A stretch of DNA of 64,000 bases from Norana najaformis (lineage: Eukaryota; Annelida; Clitellata; Crassiclitellata; Hormogastridae), in the NCBI GenBank assembly GCA_964023275.1, contig OZ029916.1, forward strand, positions 14,686,607 to 14,750,606. The letters are read 5' to 3'. Both the position numbers and the translations under genes were made by a program. Under the pieces are notes generated by a model, which saw only the letters and a program-made list of their open reading frames with translations, was not told where the DNA came from and made no database searches. How positions within the stretch are numbered: position 1 is the stretch's first letter; each line of letters starts with the position of its first letter. Of this stretch, positions 12,000-26,100 are shown piece by piece.

Positions 12000-13931
12000 A
12001 TGCAGCCAACATAATCGAGACGTTTCCAAATTACTGGGTGATAGTTCCTTTTTGTGAACGAGCCTGCCATCCCGTCTGGTATTTCAGCAGCAGTAGCAGC
12101 AGCAGCTGCTGCTGGTGGTGGTGATGATGATGCGAGATGACGTAATTAGCTGCATCTGCTACGCATCCGCCTTGTAAACTGCGAGGGCCTCATACCAACT
12201 CAGAATTAGATTCCATTTTGTTGATGTTTGCGTATTGTCTCTTAACAGTTTTCTTTTACAGAGTCATCGTAATATAGGTTGTTCTCTGTCGGAGTATTCT
12301 GTGCGATTGTCGCTTTTGTTCCATAGGATCCATTGTCGATTAATTCGTTACGCATTCAGAGCAAAGTTTCTCGTCCTTGCTTCTCTTGGCAGGTATTGCA
12401 ACAATCCCTCCTCATTCAGGTACCGAACGAAACGAACGGTAATGTAATGTAAACGACAGTGATACCTTGTTGCGTCTTCCTGTGTGGCAGTCTAGGGTAT
12501 TTATAGAGTTTTTAAGTCTTGCAAATATGTGTGGCCACTGCATGGAAATAACGAATCGTCATAGTACCGCATGGGTAATTAAACGTTAGAATGTAATACT
12601 TCGGTTCTTTGCATTTCGTTCATCTTTCTTATCGTATGCTGTTGTTTAGGTTCCGATGGAGTATTTTTATTTCAAGACTGGATATTATTGTGGGCTTGAC
12701 ATTTCATAGTTTGAGTATATTGTTTTCATTGAGATATTCCAAAAGAAAATGTCTGATTGTTCTCCATGCATATTATTATTATTCGCGTATTCGCTTCTAA
12801 AGATAATAAGACCTTATCATATGACACCGAATCCAGCTCTTTCAATTATTGATATGTAGGCAATTTAATTGTAGATTCAGCGGTACATCTGAGTTATGTT
12901 AGCTTCCGTGCAAACTTTGGACATTGTTACTTTGGTAACTGCAGCTGCTTGATGGGCAGGCTGGTTTATCAGACATGCACTTGCATGGGTCACTCATTTT
13001 GGTGTTTGTGCATAAAAGTAGGAATTGTATGGGCATGGGCAGCCTGGGGTGGCAACTCATACAGAATTCGGCTTTCACTGTGTGCAGAAAGTCGTAATTC
13101 AACCATGATTTCTCTGCTGGACTTTCTTTCAGTGTTCTAGAAGAGCCTCTAGCTATCGGTGTTTTGTGCATAAATTCAGAACTGGAATTGGAAACTACCC
13201 TTAACTTGCACATCTTGCATTTGATGCAAATGCTAGAGAAACTACTGGACGAGAGCAAGTTTCTGTTCATCTTCAGATTTTTAGATTTTCACATTAGTAT
13301 AATTTATCATGTCTCTTTGATTGGAGTCCTGCGATGACTTTCCATAATTTCAGAAATTGTTAGGAAAAACATTACTAAAAACTAATAATTAAAAAGTCTG
13401 TGGGCTGAGTTATGAGTGAGATAAACTTCTGCTGGAATTGGTCTCTTCACAGTTGTAACTTGTGCACTTGCTTCAGATCAAACACTGAGTGATTGACTTA
13501 AACAAATAAGATGATAGACAAAAATGCCTGGTTATGCACACCTAAGCATCCTGGACTTTTGCAAGAAACTGGTTAATGGTCTGGCTTTGCACAGGCATGT
13601 GTGTCCGGTGAGTGTACCGTGTCAAATGTATAGGAAAAGTTGCGCTGATGTCATCATGTTAAGAATTCTTCTGAAAAGAATTCAGTTCTGTGACCCACAT
13701 TCAGATTTTGAAGAATACAGTTGAAGTAGCACAGTATAGCATAAGTCAGGTTCTTTGGAAGGCTCTATAAAAATGTCTGGTTATGCTGCATTACATTACG
13801 CGAGACCTTAGTTGGTTTTATTCAATATGCAGTTATCTGACATGACTTCATCTTTCTGTGTAATAAATAATGAAGTTTTGTAGACTGTCAAATTATCATT
13901 TTACATAATGTGTCTTCTTTTAACATTGCAG
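12000..13931. other. Gene-free interval; possible ACSBG 5' end
   Basis: There is a (CAG)n/(GCT)n and (GGTGAT)n run at 12085-12135. CpG dinucleotides are common to about 12.8 kb and scarce afterwards, which suggests the ACSBG transcription unit starts near that change. Candidate 5' UTR splice donors exist (for example ACG/GTAATG near 12438) but cannot be verified. A 123-codon minus frame at 12899-13270 looks like chance. Confidence 0.35.
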
Positions 13932-14125
13932 ATTATACATTAAATTTGGTGGGTGTGTTTCTGAGAATTCAATGCACATGGGTAGCCAGGGATATGATAA
14001 AACTGCATGTGAAAAGCTGTCGTCAGATAATATTCTAATTCAAGCAATGTCCTTACGTGAGGAGTCGTCAAAATTATTGGCAGGTGACAAACGAACATCA
14101 CATGACAATGGAATTATCCACAGAG
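13932..14125 (+). CDS. ACSBG: ACSBG exon 1 (start codon at 13972)
   Basis: The exon follows CATTGCAG and ends at a strong donor (G/GTAAGC). A 40-nt 5' UTR segment, GAGAATTCA before the start, precedes ATG 13972; 51 codons plus one base follow (MHMGSQGYDKTACEKL...). The phase-1 end fits exactly the two orphan bases at 29664-29665, recreating a Gly codon. The N-terminus of this family is poorly conserved, so the link rests on splice sites and phase, not similarity. A further upstream non-coding exon is implied by the acceptor. Confidence 0.65.
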
Positions 14126-17100
14126 GTAAGCACCATCAGAGAACTTGACCTCTAATATAGCTGCATTGTTTAAATATTTAATGCCAGAAACAACATTTAT
14201 TCTTTAATCAACGGCTAAGCCTTGAATTTCAGATACTGCTATAACTTTTAAATGAAATTAATAGTTTTATGCATCTTTGGTCTTGACTTTGGCCTCTTGG
14301 GTCCTTTCTTTGTTGGCATCACTGAAAGAGTACAGATTAAAGACTGGTACATAGGTTAAAGGTAACAAAGGATTCTGGTGCATGGAACCAGACTGCAAAT
14401 TTTTGTGGTACACAGGTTTAGAGAATCGAGGTTTCTGGTGCATGGAACCAGACATCTTAGGATTATGGTTTAGAAAATCAAGGTTAGGATTATGGTTTAG
14501 AGAGTCAAGGTTAGGATTATGGTTTAGAGAATCAAGGTTTCTGGTGCATGAAACCAGACATCTTAGGATTATGTTTTAGAGAATCAAGAGAATCATATGT
14601 GAAGCTGTCTATTGCCTTTGAAGCCGTGGCCTATGGGTCTGGGGTGTCATGCAGGTTAGTTACCAATTAGTGAAGCATATAGAATAAGAAATTTCTTTAG
14701 TGTTTTGGAGTCATTAGCAATTAGCACGCTGTAGTATGCATTGATAGGCTCAAAGATATCGTGGTGTAGTGAGTAGGGTGACTGACTTTTCTCTGTGATG
14801 TCAGAATGAACGGATTGGATCAATGCAGAAGTACCTGTGAGGCCTGAACCTGCAGTTAGTTAGTAACTAACCTGGCTTTGCTGCACTCTCGGTCCTTGTG
14901 TGTGGTTTGCAGTTGATTGTCCATTGCTTGCAAGTCATATAGTACTTCAGTAGAGTAGAAAGTTTGACTCACATGTGACCTGTTGGATGGCTGTTTAATT
15001 TTCCGCTCTGAAATCGTGCACTTGCTGACTCTTAGCTAGGAGTACATGTATAAGTGATGGAGCGTATACTAAGTCTAAAGGAGACAAGTCAAAACTCTTT
15101 AGCTTATGGCATAAGCTCATAAGCAGTTAGAGAGTGTCAGGCCTATGCTAATTGTGAACCTATGTTAGCATTTTACTAAAGGGAAAGAGGGGCTTGCTCT
15201 ACCCAATGGAACAGAGCCAAATAAGCTTAAAAACTGCTAGATGTTACAGAAACATGTAACTGTAGTTACGTGCTTTCTGTTGCAGTATTCAGTGGGGCTT
15301 GACGTTTTTTGATTGCCCCATTAACCACCAGCTATCTTAAGTTGGCATTACGTGATGTTGTCTGTAATGGAATTTACCGTTGAATCAATAAATGATTACC
15401 TTCATTGTTAACTGGATGTAACGTCTGGTTTGCTTCGTTCAGCTGTGCTTCAGTTGTAACGAACTGACTAATCGAAGTTCTCAAAACCTAGGAATAACTT
15501 GTCAGTTGACTGAATCACTTCCACAAAGACTACAGGTTGTGGTGTTGAGCCAGTGCTCTGTTGGAAGGGTTAGCGGTTTGTATGCTAGGTTAGGTTTTCT
15601 TTATGGTGTTGTGACATGTGCTAATGACATGCTGACTGTCTTTGCTGTATGGGTAAATATTTTGTAAATGTCAGATGATGTACTTCCTGGTCAGCTTAAG
15701 TTGTGTACTCAATCCACAAGTAATAACAGCTGAACAGGGATGTACTGTGACCATGATGCTAGGCTGAAAGAAGGTTTTACATTGTAATTAGGTTTATAGG
15801 TCAAGTCAGGTCCTGGTCAGATTATGACTTATTGTGTTCGAAACAGACTACTTGCGTAATGCTGAACTGTTTTATTTGAATACTTTGCTTTATCATTCTG
15901 TTGTATTGGCTGTCAGTTGATACAATGGTGTGGCAGTTAATGACTCCCAAAGTCAGATATGTTAAAAGATTAGTGAGACTGTAAGTGCATTCCTCTAACA
16001 GATGGATAGGGCTTTCCCATTTCAGAACATGCCTTTGGTATATGATAAGTTCTGTAGTGTAACATTTATTAGCTTTAATGGACCCAGTTGACTACTGCCA
16101 GCTATGTTAGCATCGTGGCTGATTGGTTGAGTGCTTGCTTTTTGTATGCAGGGTTTGAGGGTCCACTGAGATGGTTACTGTGTAACAACCTTAAGCAAGT
16201 TCTTAGCACACATTTGTTTAAGCACTGATCGTCAGGTTTCTATAAAAATAAAAAATATCAAATAAATGCAATCTTTAACCAAAATTCAAAATTTCATCTT
16301 CCTTTTGTGCAGTCTACTGTTATATTTAGTTTCTGCATGCCATTTTAGAATGGGTGCAGGGATTTTTCCAATTTACTGTTGAATATAAACGAATATATTG
16401 TGTTTAAATACAGACTTGGACGAAGTCATAATCAATGGGATAGTGAGTGAACAACCAGACAAGGCTGGCAAGGGACAAGCTGTCTGCAAAGGACTAGGGT
16501 TGATTAAGATGCTATACACCTTGGGCAAAATGAAGAAGCTTATCTTTTGTTAAATAAAATAGTGAGATAGTTCTTTCCTTAACTATTCAAATATCTCATA
16601 TATTATGGATCTCTGCTGAAGTCTGTTTTTTGCACTTAGTATTCTTTTTTCATTCTCACTTAAATGAAATACTGCAGAAACATTATCTGTTGTTTACAGG
16701 CTGGGCAGTTTATTGACTGGCAGCTGAATTGTGTGGGATTTGTTGGAAAGACCATTTGAGGAACTTCCTTGCTGTTGCCAGGGGTCTATGAGGTTCCATT
16801 TCTGGCTAGAGGCTGGCTGTCCATTTCTCCGCAAAGTCTGTGCTTTGTGTCTCTTTCCACTTAAGCCTTAAGGGAGGACATTGTGGGTATAGGGGCTTGT
16901 TTTTTAAAGGCCCTTTACACTGTTGCCATATGCCTTTAAATTATGCCAGTGTTCATGCTTTGGAATAGGATCACTGTTTGATTCTCATAGGATGAAAGGA
17001 ACCATAGAGAACCCACTGTTCTGTTGATACCTTGAAGACCTTCTCTGTGGAAACCGTCTTATGTTTGTGGGGTCAGATTCTGCCGCATGGAGTTGTTTCC

Positions 17101-20100
17101 ATGTACATATATACATATACATATATATATACGTATATATATGTGTATGTATATATATATATATATATATATATAACTTACATAACCAGTATGCTCTCTG
17201 TATCTAATGTTTTTGATATTATTGTACATATGAAAGGGCATTGCAATCCAGCTGGTGCATTCTGCAGCATAAATAAAAGTCATTAGGTTTTGTAATGAGA
17301 TTAAGAATCTAACATTTTTCATTAGATTCTGTATATGTGTAGAAGCTTATAAGTTCTTAGATTATATTTGCAAGGCAGTGCAAGCTACATGAAAGATATA
17401 CTGAAGTTCTTATTATATAATGTAAGAAGAACAGAAAGGGACCAATGAAAGGCTGCTTCTAGGGTTTTTCAGTCGGTCCATTATACAAAATAAAATGAAC
17501 CAGTTTCACAAATTTGATACTGCATTATATATTATCTTAGTGTATGTTGGACAGTGCAACCAGTGATAGGCTGTAGTTTACTACTGTAGTTAGTAAGTAG
17601 TAGTTAAACTGCTTTTAAAGTGGTTAAAAGTACTAATTTTTCTTCAAAGTAATTGTAGCTAGTAGTTAACTACAGAATCGCATTTTGTAATTAACTACTT
17701 TCTTCCAAGTACTTTCTTCTTCAACAATAGAGTTTTCAGTTGAGCACAATGATAGGTGACCCAGCTGACTGGAGATTGGAAAATGGAGCTGTCTGATGTA
17801 TGTGGGAGTAGTGCCAACAAGTGAGGCACATGCCAGTAGGATGATATTGAAGGAAGCTTACTTTGCAACAGGAAGCCAGTGTAGTGTCACTCGCATATTT
17901 TCTGATATATGTAATATTTTAGCTTGTTAACTATGACTCAGATTGTACCATCTCAGTCATAGTAAACAAGCTAAAATATTACATATATCAGAACATATGC
18001 GAGGGACACTACACAGGACAAACTGGCACAACTGGATCCTTGGCAGGCCTGCAAGTATTGAATTGCAGTAATCCATGTGCTCTACTATAAGCGAATGAAT
18101 GAGGGTCACTGTAGCACAAAATGACACATTGTGCCATACCACCTGTATCTGGTGCACATGGTAGAAGTGGGACCTGCAAAGGCTGTTCATGTGATCTGTC
18201 TTGGTCCAAAATCACACCCAGGTTGCGAAATGACAAACATGCTCAGAAGTCAGTAAGCATAAAATGGTTCAGATAAGTTCTTTGCATGTTTGTATTCCTT
18301 GCTGTGTTAGCCATCAAACTGCAAGTTCTTATGTAGAGTTCTTCATCATGCCCAGCCAAATGTACTGCATCTTGTCAGATTCAGCCAGAGCTGATTAGAT
18401 GACATCCATTTCTGTGCTTCTGCTACAGTCGCCCATGTAGAAAACACACACGTAAGTGTGTCAGATGGGTGACAAGTAGAGGACTACAGTTGTACACAAC
18501 TTACAGTCAGCATATGTGTAAGTCTGCACTCCCAGAGAAGAGATGAATCAGATCAGCTGTATACAGGATGTAAAACAAAGAGGGCTGAGCACTAGTGACA
18601 TGGACGGAGCGCAAGATGATGGTACCTGTGAAACTTCGTGTAATGCAGACAAATCAGAAATTGACGACCACGATGAAACCGACAGTTACGCGGATAACCT
18701 AAAATTAACTGAAGAGACATTTAACTTACTTTCTGATGAGTAATTATAGTTAAACTACTTTTAAAGTAGTTAGAGCCCATGACTGGATACAACTATGCAG
18801 GTAGAAAGCATTTGGTTTTAAGTTATGAATAGGCCCCTAGTGGTTCTGGAAGTTTATGAATGCTATTCTTTTGTGAAATCTTTGGTTAAGTAAAACTTTC
18901 CATCGATTTCATGTGTGTAAATAAAGCTCCAGCTTTAGATTTTATTTTCACTGGTTCTTAGTTTCATCTAGTTGAAAGAAGGAAACAGGTTAGCCTGTTG
19001 CTGAAGAAGGTTCAGGAATGTGGGTCTAGCATATGCCATTTCAAAAATAACTTGGCTATTTATGTGAGTTCCAACCAGTCTGGCCTATTTTACCAGACTA
19101 ACTAGGTCATGTTCTGGCTACATTTGTGCAGCTTCCCAGATGCTGTCACTTACAGAGATGGACAGACAGACATTTGGTTTCATTTCCATTTGCCAGTTCT
19201 CCCTCTCTCTTTCTCCAGGTTAGGTTAGGTGGCTTTCTCCTCATAATTAGCCTTGTGATCTCCTCTTTTGATAATGAAAATCTTTTCTTATACCACAGAA
19301 TTCATGAAAATACATGTGATTCCTCAAAGGGTTCCCTTGTTCTCTTAAATGTGTTAGGAATGGTTACTTACTTGCGGTAGTCTTTTCCCAACTTTTGCTT
19401 GTGGTTCCTATTTCAAACTATTTAATAAGATGCATAGAATATATTAACCTACTTAACTGATCTGGTTTTGTATCTACTAAATTATTCCAAGTCATTATTA
19501 ATAAATGGTTATTATCATTACATATTCATTTTCACTGTACTATCTATTAACTGGAGATCTAAAATCTGCCAATTGTGCTGCAGATTTATTTCTGATAAAT
19601 TTTCTCAGAAATCTCTCTGGCTTCACTTTGTCCTATATTGGTTTCTTGGATTGTGAAAAGAAAAAACATGGCATGAGTTTACTTGTTTACTGTGATTGTC
19701 TGGATAATGCTGATGTTTTTTTGTATAATCTTATAAAGTATTCCATCTTGCTTATTGCTTTGCTAGAACTTTGACTTGTGTGCTTCTTACTAAATTATTT
19801 ATGGGTAGCTTATCAAGGCAAATGACTTCTGTGTCTGGATTCAGTTATGTGAATCTCCCTGGTCTACATGATTTACCACTATGTGCAAACTCTTGATGTA
19901 CAAAGATGAACAAATGTTACTATGCCTGAGAAAACCTCACAAAGTTGGAAAAGTGAATTTGTGAGAAACGTGCTCAGAAGTCAAGTAGGCATAAATTGAT
20001 TCAAACAAGTTCTTTGTGTGTTTGTAATCCTTGTTATGTTAGCTATCAAACCGCTAGTCCTATACAGAGACAGAGTTCTGTTGTCTGCATATTTTTATTT

Positions 20101-23100
20101 TCACTTTTATTTTGATGCCCTGCAACAGAACTTAGCTTGACATGTCCCCTAATTTGAAGTCATGTGTTGTGCATCATTCATTATGCAAATGACAGGGTCT
20201 TGCAAATATTTATCTTAACCAGTTTTTTATGGAGAATTCGTGGATGGCAGCCTTAGAGGCATATGATTGTGCTTGAATCCACTATACTTATGAACATTCA
20301 TGACACCTGAGCACAACGACTTGGACTGGGTGATATTCATGGTAAAGTTTAACTCTCAGTTTCTCAAAATGAGCTGCAAAGAGACCTACGTCTTAAAGAA
20401 TTGTAACTTTTTACTATTTGTGATAGAAACATGCGGTTTTTACGTAATCCAAATCCAGTGCAGTATCAAACTCAGTTTTGAATTTTTCCAACTTTATGAG
20501 TGTTTACTCGATAAAGGTCACAAATGCCAGCACATTAATGTAATGAATTTAATGTATTTTGATTTACGTAAGAAATGCATAACAAACATATTAATTTTGC
20601 TCTGTACATGAAATTGTTTTCATACTGAGACCAAGATGGAGACTATGGGATACCAAGACTGAGACAGAGACCAAGACATGAGGTCCAAGACAGTTCAAGA
20701 CTGAGGCTTTTCAAGTGAAGTCCAGTGGTAGAAAAGAATAAACAGCTAACAGCTACTCTCATATTTCTGAGCTTCTATTTCTAAACACGATTACTTTTTG
20801 TGAATACAAGATCCTCAAGCGTAGTCACCTAAACATGCTTATAGAAGATGCATAAAAATTCCACATATGGCAAAAAACTCAAAGTCCAGCACTGGGAATG
20901 TTGGAATGCACAAAATTTATTTTCCGGCTTTGGAATTATCCACATACGGGACCTTGAATGACTTGGCACCCATTCAACCTGGCAGCGGTGGTGAAGGATC
21001 TCACTTGATAGATTCTGTGCAGAATGAGCTGGGTCAAGGCCTTATGGTTGCTGTATAAAACGTATACATTTATATTTACTTAAGTTCCTCTCTGTCTTTC
21101 CAGATTAATCTCTCTGGATTCAATTTTTCTGGTTTGATTTTTGAACAGCCACCAACTTTTGCTATGTGCTTTATTCAATGATGCCAAACAAACTTTTTAC
21201 TGGTTGAGTTTTAAATATATTAAGTCTAAAAATAGATGATTTTCCGTTCTTTTCCATGCCCATATAAACAAAGATCATAAATTTGTAACTCGTTTAGCTG
21301 ACGAAGAGAAGGTTGAAGTGGTCCCACTTTCAGCCGACCTTTCCATGTGCAGCCGTCATACCAACAACTATTGCCCTTGATCAGCGGACACTATGACTCT
21401 TGTTGTGTCTCATACCAGGACAGTATTGAGTTCTCAAGTGTTCTTGGTTGCTGGTCCACTAGTTGCTGTGGAAATCGCTACTAAGTTCTATTCATTCTGT
21501 CATTTCTTGTATGTAATTCAGGTCTAAATGTAAGATTCATCGGCTTGGACTTGCTTACCCTCCAAAGCCTACCTTCTGGCTGCTCTGACTTGTCAGAATT
21601 CGACCTGGCTTCTGCAATGGATTATAATTTTGATTGCGATGTTACTTGAGTCAACTATCGATTGATGTCTTGGGCATTAAGATAATGGTGCTATAGAAGT
21701 CAATAGATTGGATTACATAAAACCCAGTGAAGTTTGTTGGAAGGCTTACTTGTAGCTTGGTTCTGTTAAACTGGAGAAACAGCTGGGTGCCTTGCAACAA
21801 AGTACCTGGGGAGAATCGTAAGTATTTCCTTCGTGATTTACACCTCCAAAGCAGATATATGAAACAATACAAGCAGGTGTGCTGCGGATGTTCAAGGATA
21901 TTGCATGCTGCAAGCCCAGGCAGCACTTTGCGAGAGCACCTTGAGCTTCAATCCCAAACATCAGCCACCGTAGCTGTCTATCTGCCTGACTCTTGGATCT
22001 TGACCCAGAACCGAACACTTCTGCCTATCGATTTTGTTTTGACTGAGCACCTGTAAATAAGCTGGTTCCTGTGACGTGGCTTTCATTGGGTGCTGTAGAA
22101 ATCTCGGGATTACGATTCTTAGGAGCTGGAAGACACTGACTGGATGGGTCAGGCACACATATACTGTTGTACACGGATTGTGAAGTTTGACATTCAGCTG
22201 GTGAACTTGAGTCTACATACAGTCTGGGGATGAGCACATGAATGGCTGGCTGGCATGACGATGGAAACCGTAACATTTCAGAGGGAGCATGTTCTTCTTG
22301 TTTTCACAGATAGAGATATATACGAGATGCCTTTTAAGAACGTATGAAAGGCACTCATTGCTGTGTGAAGTGCATGATTATACGGTTAGAGAAGAATTCA
22401 CAGGAGATGACTGACACTCAAGAGAGGCAGAGGCAGAGGCCCAAAGACACTGTCAGCCAATGAACTCCATCTCCATCTGGCAGACAACAGTTGACAGTCC
22501 TTAGTTCATAATCGCACTGAATACAGAACCCGTAGCAAAATACTGACAGACTGACTGGCCTACTTCTCCCAGGTCGACTGTCAATGAAGTCACATTCAGA
22601 GACCAGTCCTGTGCTCCTTTTCTACACATTTAGAAATTTCAGCAGCAAATTGATGGCTGAACGTTTGCTATGGAAGAAGTCAGCTGAATACTGCATAAAA
22701 TCTAAGCTAGCCTAAACAGAAACACCAAATACAAACTTAAAAGCATGTCTTTATGTGTTTTAGTTTTAAAACATCAAAGCAGAGAACTAGATACTACTGA
22801 AACTGCTGAACAGGATGGAGTCTGTTTGTAGCCACATTAGTAAACATGTACATGCTGATAAGAGAATAGATCCACATGTTTGCCAATATTTATGTAATGA
22901 TATTATAATAAGATCTTATTTCTGATTATGTTACATATGTACTCTTTACTTCTGGTACCAAAATAATATGTGAGATTTGGTTTGTAAATTGATGATGCAC
23001 TAACAGGTTGATTGGCTGTTTGTTGATGCTTTTGTGAGAGTGTCATTTGCAGTCACTGTCATTGGTGGGACGCCTTAGCAGTTGCAATCAGCTTTCTGTT

Positions 23101-26100
23101 GTGGATGGGATATGGACGTCAGTGGTCTTTGTTAAGAATATCAGAGCTCTGCAGGTGGTTAAGTCTGAGCTTAAATGCACTTTCCAGGCTGTGTAGTGGG
23201 CTGAGTGTTCTGTGTTGTAATTCTGTTAGGTGCCATCTTATGCTGTTCCTGATTGCCAAACACTTGTGTGCTCTGTACCTGGCAATACTAAATCTAATCT
23301 TGCTCAATCTTCCCAGACTTCAATATTATAGTGTCCTATGGCAGTATCTGTGACCCGTGTGGCTTTCAAAGCATTTTTGCCCGCTCTTTCTGGGTTCCCA
23401 AATGCAGCTTGCCATCCAATTTATTTTATCATCAATTATTCATTACAAGTATAGATTCCATGGCATTTTAACCTCGAGGGTTTTTAGAATGATTAAGAAG
23501 CCCTATAAGCTACAACGCTGTTTTGTATTATAGTTTCATTTTGGGAGAATTTTGATTGTGAAATTAATGAAAGAGAATGCAGTGTACATGCAGAGAACCA
23601 GACAGATGAAACTGCACGCTATTACTGAATAGTGTAGAGCCTGTAAACAGAATGAAGGACCATGTAAAGTTTAACCCATTCCCGCCTGAATTTATTTCTC
23701 GAAAATGATTAAATTGACAGAACATGTGGTAGAAAGACAACAGTGCAACAAAGGTTACAGTAAAGCATAATAAAGTGTACATTTTCTGAATCAGCACACT
23801 TCTGGCTATGAAATGCACATCTTATTGTGAACAAAAGTTCTGTGTCATCTTCCTGCTCTTGCCATGCACAGGGCTGTGTAGCACATAGCTGTTCAGCACT
23901 GCTGTCTCATATAATGTCCAGGACACCTTCTTCCGCAACTTCATACCCTTTCTCCCCATGCTGTAGTAGACTTGTAGCTGATCATGTAAGTCTACACCAT
24001 CCATGTGACTGTTGTAGTCACATATCACATAAGTTTTGGGTTGCATTTGCCTTCATAGTCTCATGATTTAGAATGTAATGGATCAATTTCACTGCCATGC
24101 ATACTAGAAAGACAGTCCTGTCAAGTAGATCTTTCGCCAGCTTAGGTCGTGTGTAAAAGTTGTCAGTGTACAACTTGTACCCTCTATGCATCAAATCATA
24201 CACCACCCGATACAACAGACCAAACTCTGCAGTGCCCATTTCCTTATCTGTATAGACCTGAAAGTTACACCAGTATTCATTTTTACTGTCTGCTAAAACC
24301 TATAATTTTATACCAAACCTCTGTGGTTTGTTGGGCATGTACTGTATGAAGCTGATCCTGCATTGCCTACCAGTCATCTGCTCGTCAGTAGAAATATGCT
24401 CGTTTGGTGTGTTGTGTGCCAAACAACTTTCAAGGACAGCAGTCAGAACAGGGCATACTTTGTGTAATTTGTCATAATCAGGATCAGTCTGAGGTTTAGA
24501 TGATGTTGGGTCAGAGCAAAGCAAGTACCGTAAGATTTGCACGAAACGATCACTTGGCATCACTGACCCATACCACGGCATTTCAAGTGTGGGTTCAGTT
24601 GACCAGTAGTCATGAATTTCTGGCAAGTCAGCAACCCCCATTGCAATCTGCAGGCCCAGAAATGCTGTCATTTCTTGATTTGTAATAGGGACCCAACCAT
24701 ACTGGATGGTGTCTCATGCCTAGATTACATAGCATACTTATTAGTGTCTAGAACTAAAGTGTCAATGATGGTGTCACTGAAGTACAGTTTGAAGAAATCA
24801 GCAGGTGTTACGCAGTGACAGGCGGTGTCTGAAGGTCCTGGTGTATGGAGCGAATGGAATGTCCTTTCTGGAAAAAGTTGTTTGCCATTTCCAGTGACCA
24901 TAGTCAGAAGCTGCTATAGGTTAATTGAATGATGTCCCAGCAGCAGAAGGGAAGGAAGCAAAATGATCACGTCAACCCCGACTGCGACTTTGACCACGAC
25001 CTCGACAGGGACTTGATCCACCTCATATGCTACTGTTGGCTGAGATGTCCTTTTCAAGAGATGCCTGGAAATGGAAAATGATATAAATCTGATTTAGAAG
25101 GGGTGAATGGTAAAAGCATTGTTCACGGTCAGTCAACAGGTACACCCACTTTTGTCATAAAAGTATTTTCATTATGTGGTTTTTGTAGTTTTGCTAGTAT
25201 TGAGTATCGGTTACTATCACTAGGCTTTGAATCAACATAATCACAAAATTTCACATCACAGCTTTCAAGAATTTGACGCAAAATAAAAACAAAGTAAAAC
25301 AGTATTATATCGCTTACTTTTCAAACCTCATCATCATTCAGCAATGCTGAGTCCAACAGGCACAGTTCCATTTTGGACTTGTTTTGCATGCGGGGCCAAT
25401 TCCAAACAAGCTGATCACTGCCTACCTTCAAATTGCCTATGAATTCATCATCCAAAAAGGTAAAATCGTCATCTGTGTCATCCGGAACACGCTTCAAAAC
25501 CTCCAGTATCGAAATGCCTTTTCCCAACACTTTAAACTCTTTTCTCTCACAGTAAATCTAATTATTTCTCAACAAATCGGAACCCAATATGTCCAGAAAT
25601 TTGCCAGCAACAACACTAGTGCTATTTTTAGGTATGTCATAATTGAGTTAAGTTTATTTTCTAGTCTGTTTCAATGCCTCCCATATCAGGTAGCTACGGA
25701 CCTGATCCGGCAAGAATGGGGTAAAGAAAGAACCAAATGATTTGAAGCTGTAGATGCAGTTTGACTGAGGATTATTAGGTATGTTGGGGTTGTGTGGTAA
25801 GCATCTGAGCAATTGTGAGTGAAGGTCTTGTGCAAGGTCCCTACACAGTAACAGTCTTGGGGAGGGTCAAATTCATGCTCTCGGCGTTACAAGCCAGGTG
25901 CTCTAACCAATTGGCTACCATTCCCAAACAGACCATAATATGACTGATTAAGCTGTCTAACTCCAGGAGGTGCCCATGACTGGGGCAAACCAAGGAAGAT
26001 GGATTGCCAGGGACAGCTGGATTTACCATGAAAAACAACCTACAAACTGCACATGATTTACCAGGAGCTTAAGTGTCACTCATATTCATGTCTTAGACGA

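Larger units (their letters stand above)
17561..18785. mobile_element. hAT-like DNA transposon remnant, non-autonomous
   Basis: The left end CAGTGATAGGCTGTAGTTTA and the right end (rc) CAGTCATGGGCTCTAACTAC form terminal inverted repeats. CAGTG-GGGC followed by TAGTTAACTACT-rich subterminal sequence is typical of a widespread hAT group. The flanks AGTGCAAC (17553-17560) and GATACAAC (18786-18793) agree at 5 of 8 bases with only transitions, compatible with a decayed 8-bp target duplication. The inside holds a CR1-like RT fragment with a foldback (17877-18236) and an acidic frame (18543-18743). A second copy of the left end is at 48517. Confidence 0.65.
23675..25720 (-). mobile_element. piggyBac-like element, decayed, both ends present
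   Basis: The left end is TTAA (23671-23674) then CCCATTCCCGCC; the right end (rc of 25709-25720) is CCCATTCTTGCC followed by GTAA (25721-25724), a one-base change from the TTAA target. Ten of twelve terminal bases match. The 2.05-kb interior carries a minus-strand transposase relic. Insertion at TTAA and CCC-type termini are diagnostic of piggyBac. It lies in ACSBG intron 1, antisense to the gene. Confidence 0.85.

Noticed and set aside
12899..13270. 123-codon minus-strand frame
   Set aside because: No start context, splice support or recognisable motif; it lies in CpG-poor sequence just before ACSBG exon 1 on the other strand.
20300..20611. 103-codon plus frame in ACSBG intron 1
   Set aside because: AT-rich, Leu/Phe/Cys-biased chance frame without splice sites or similarity.
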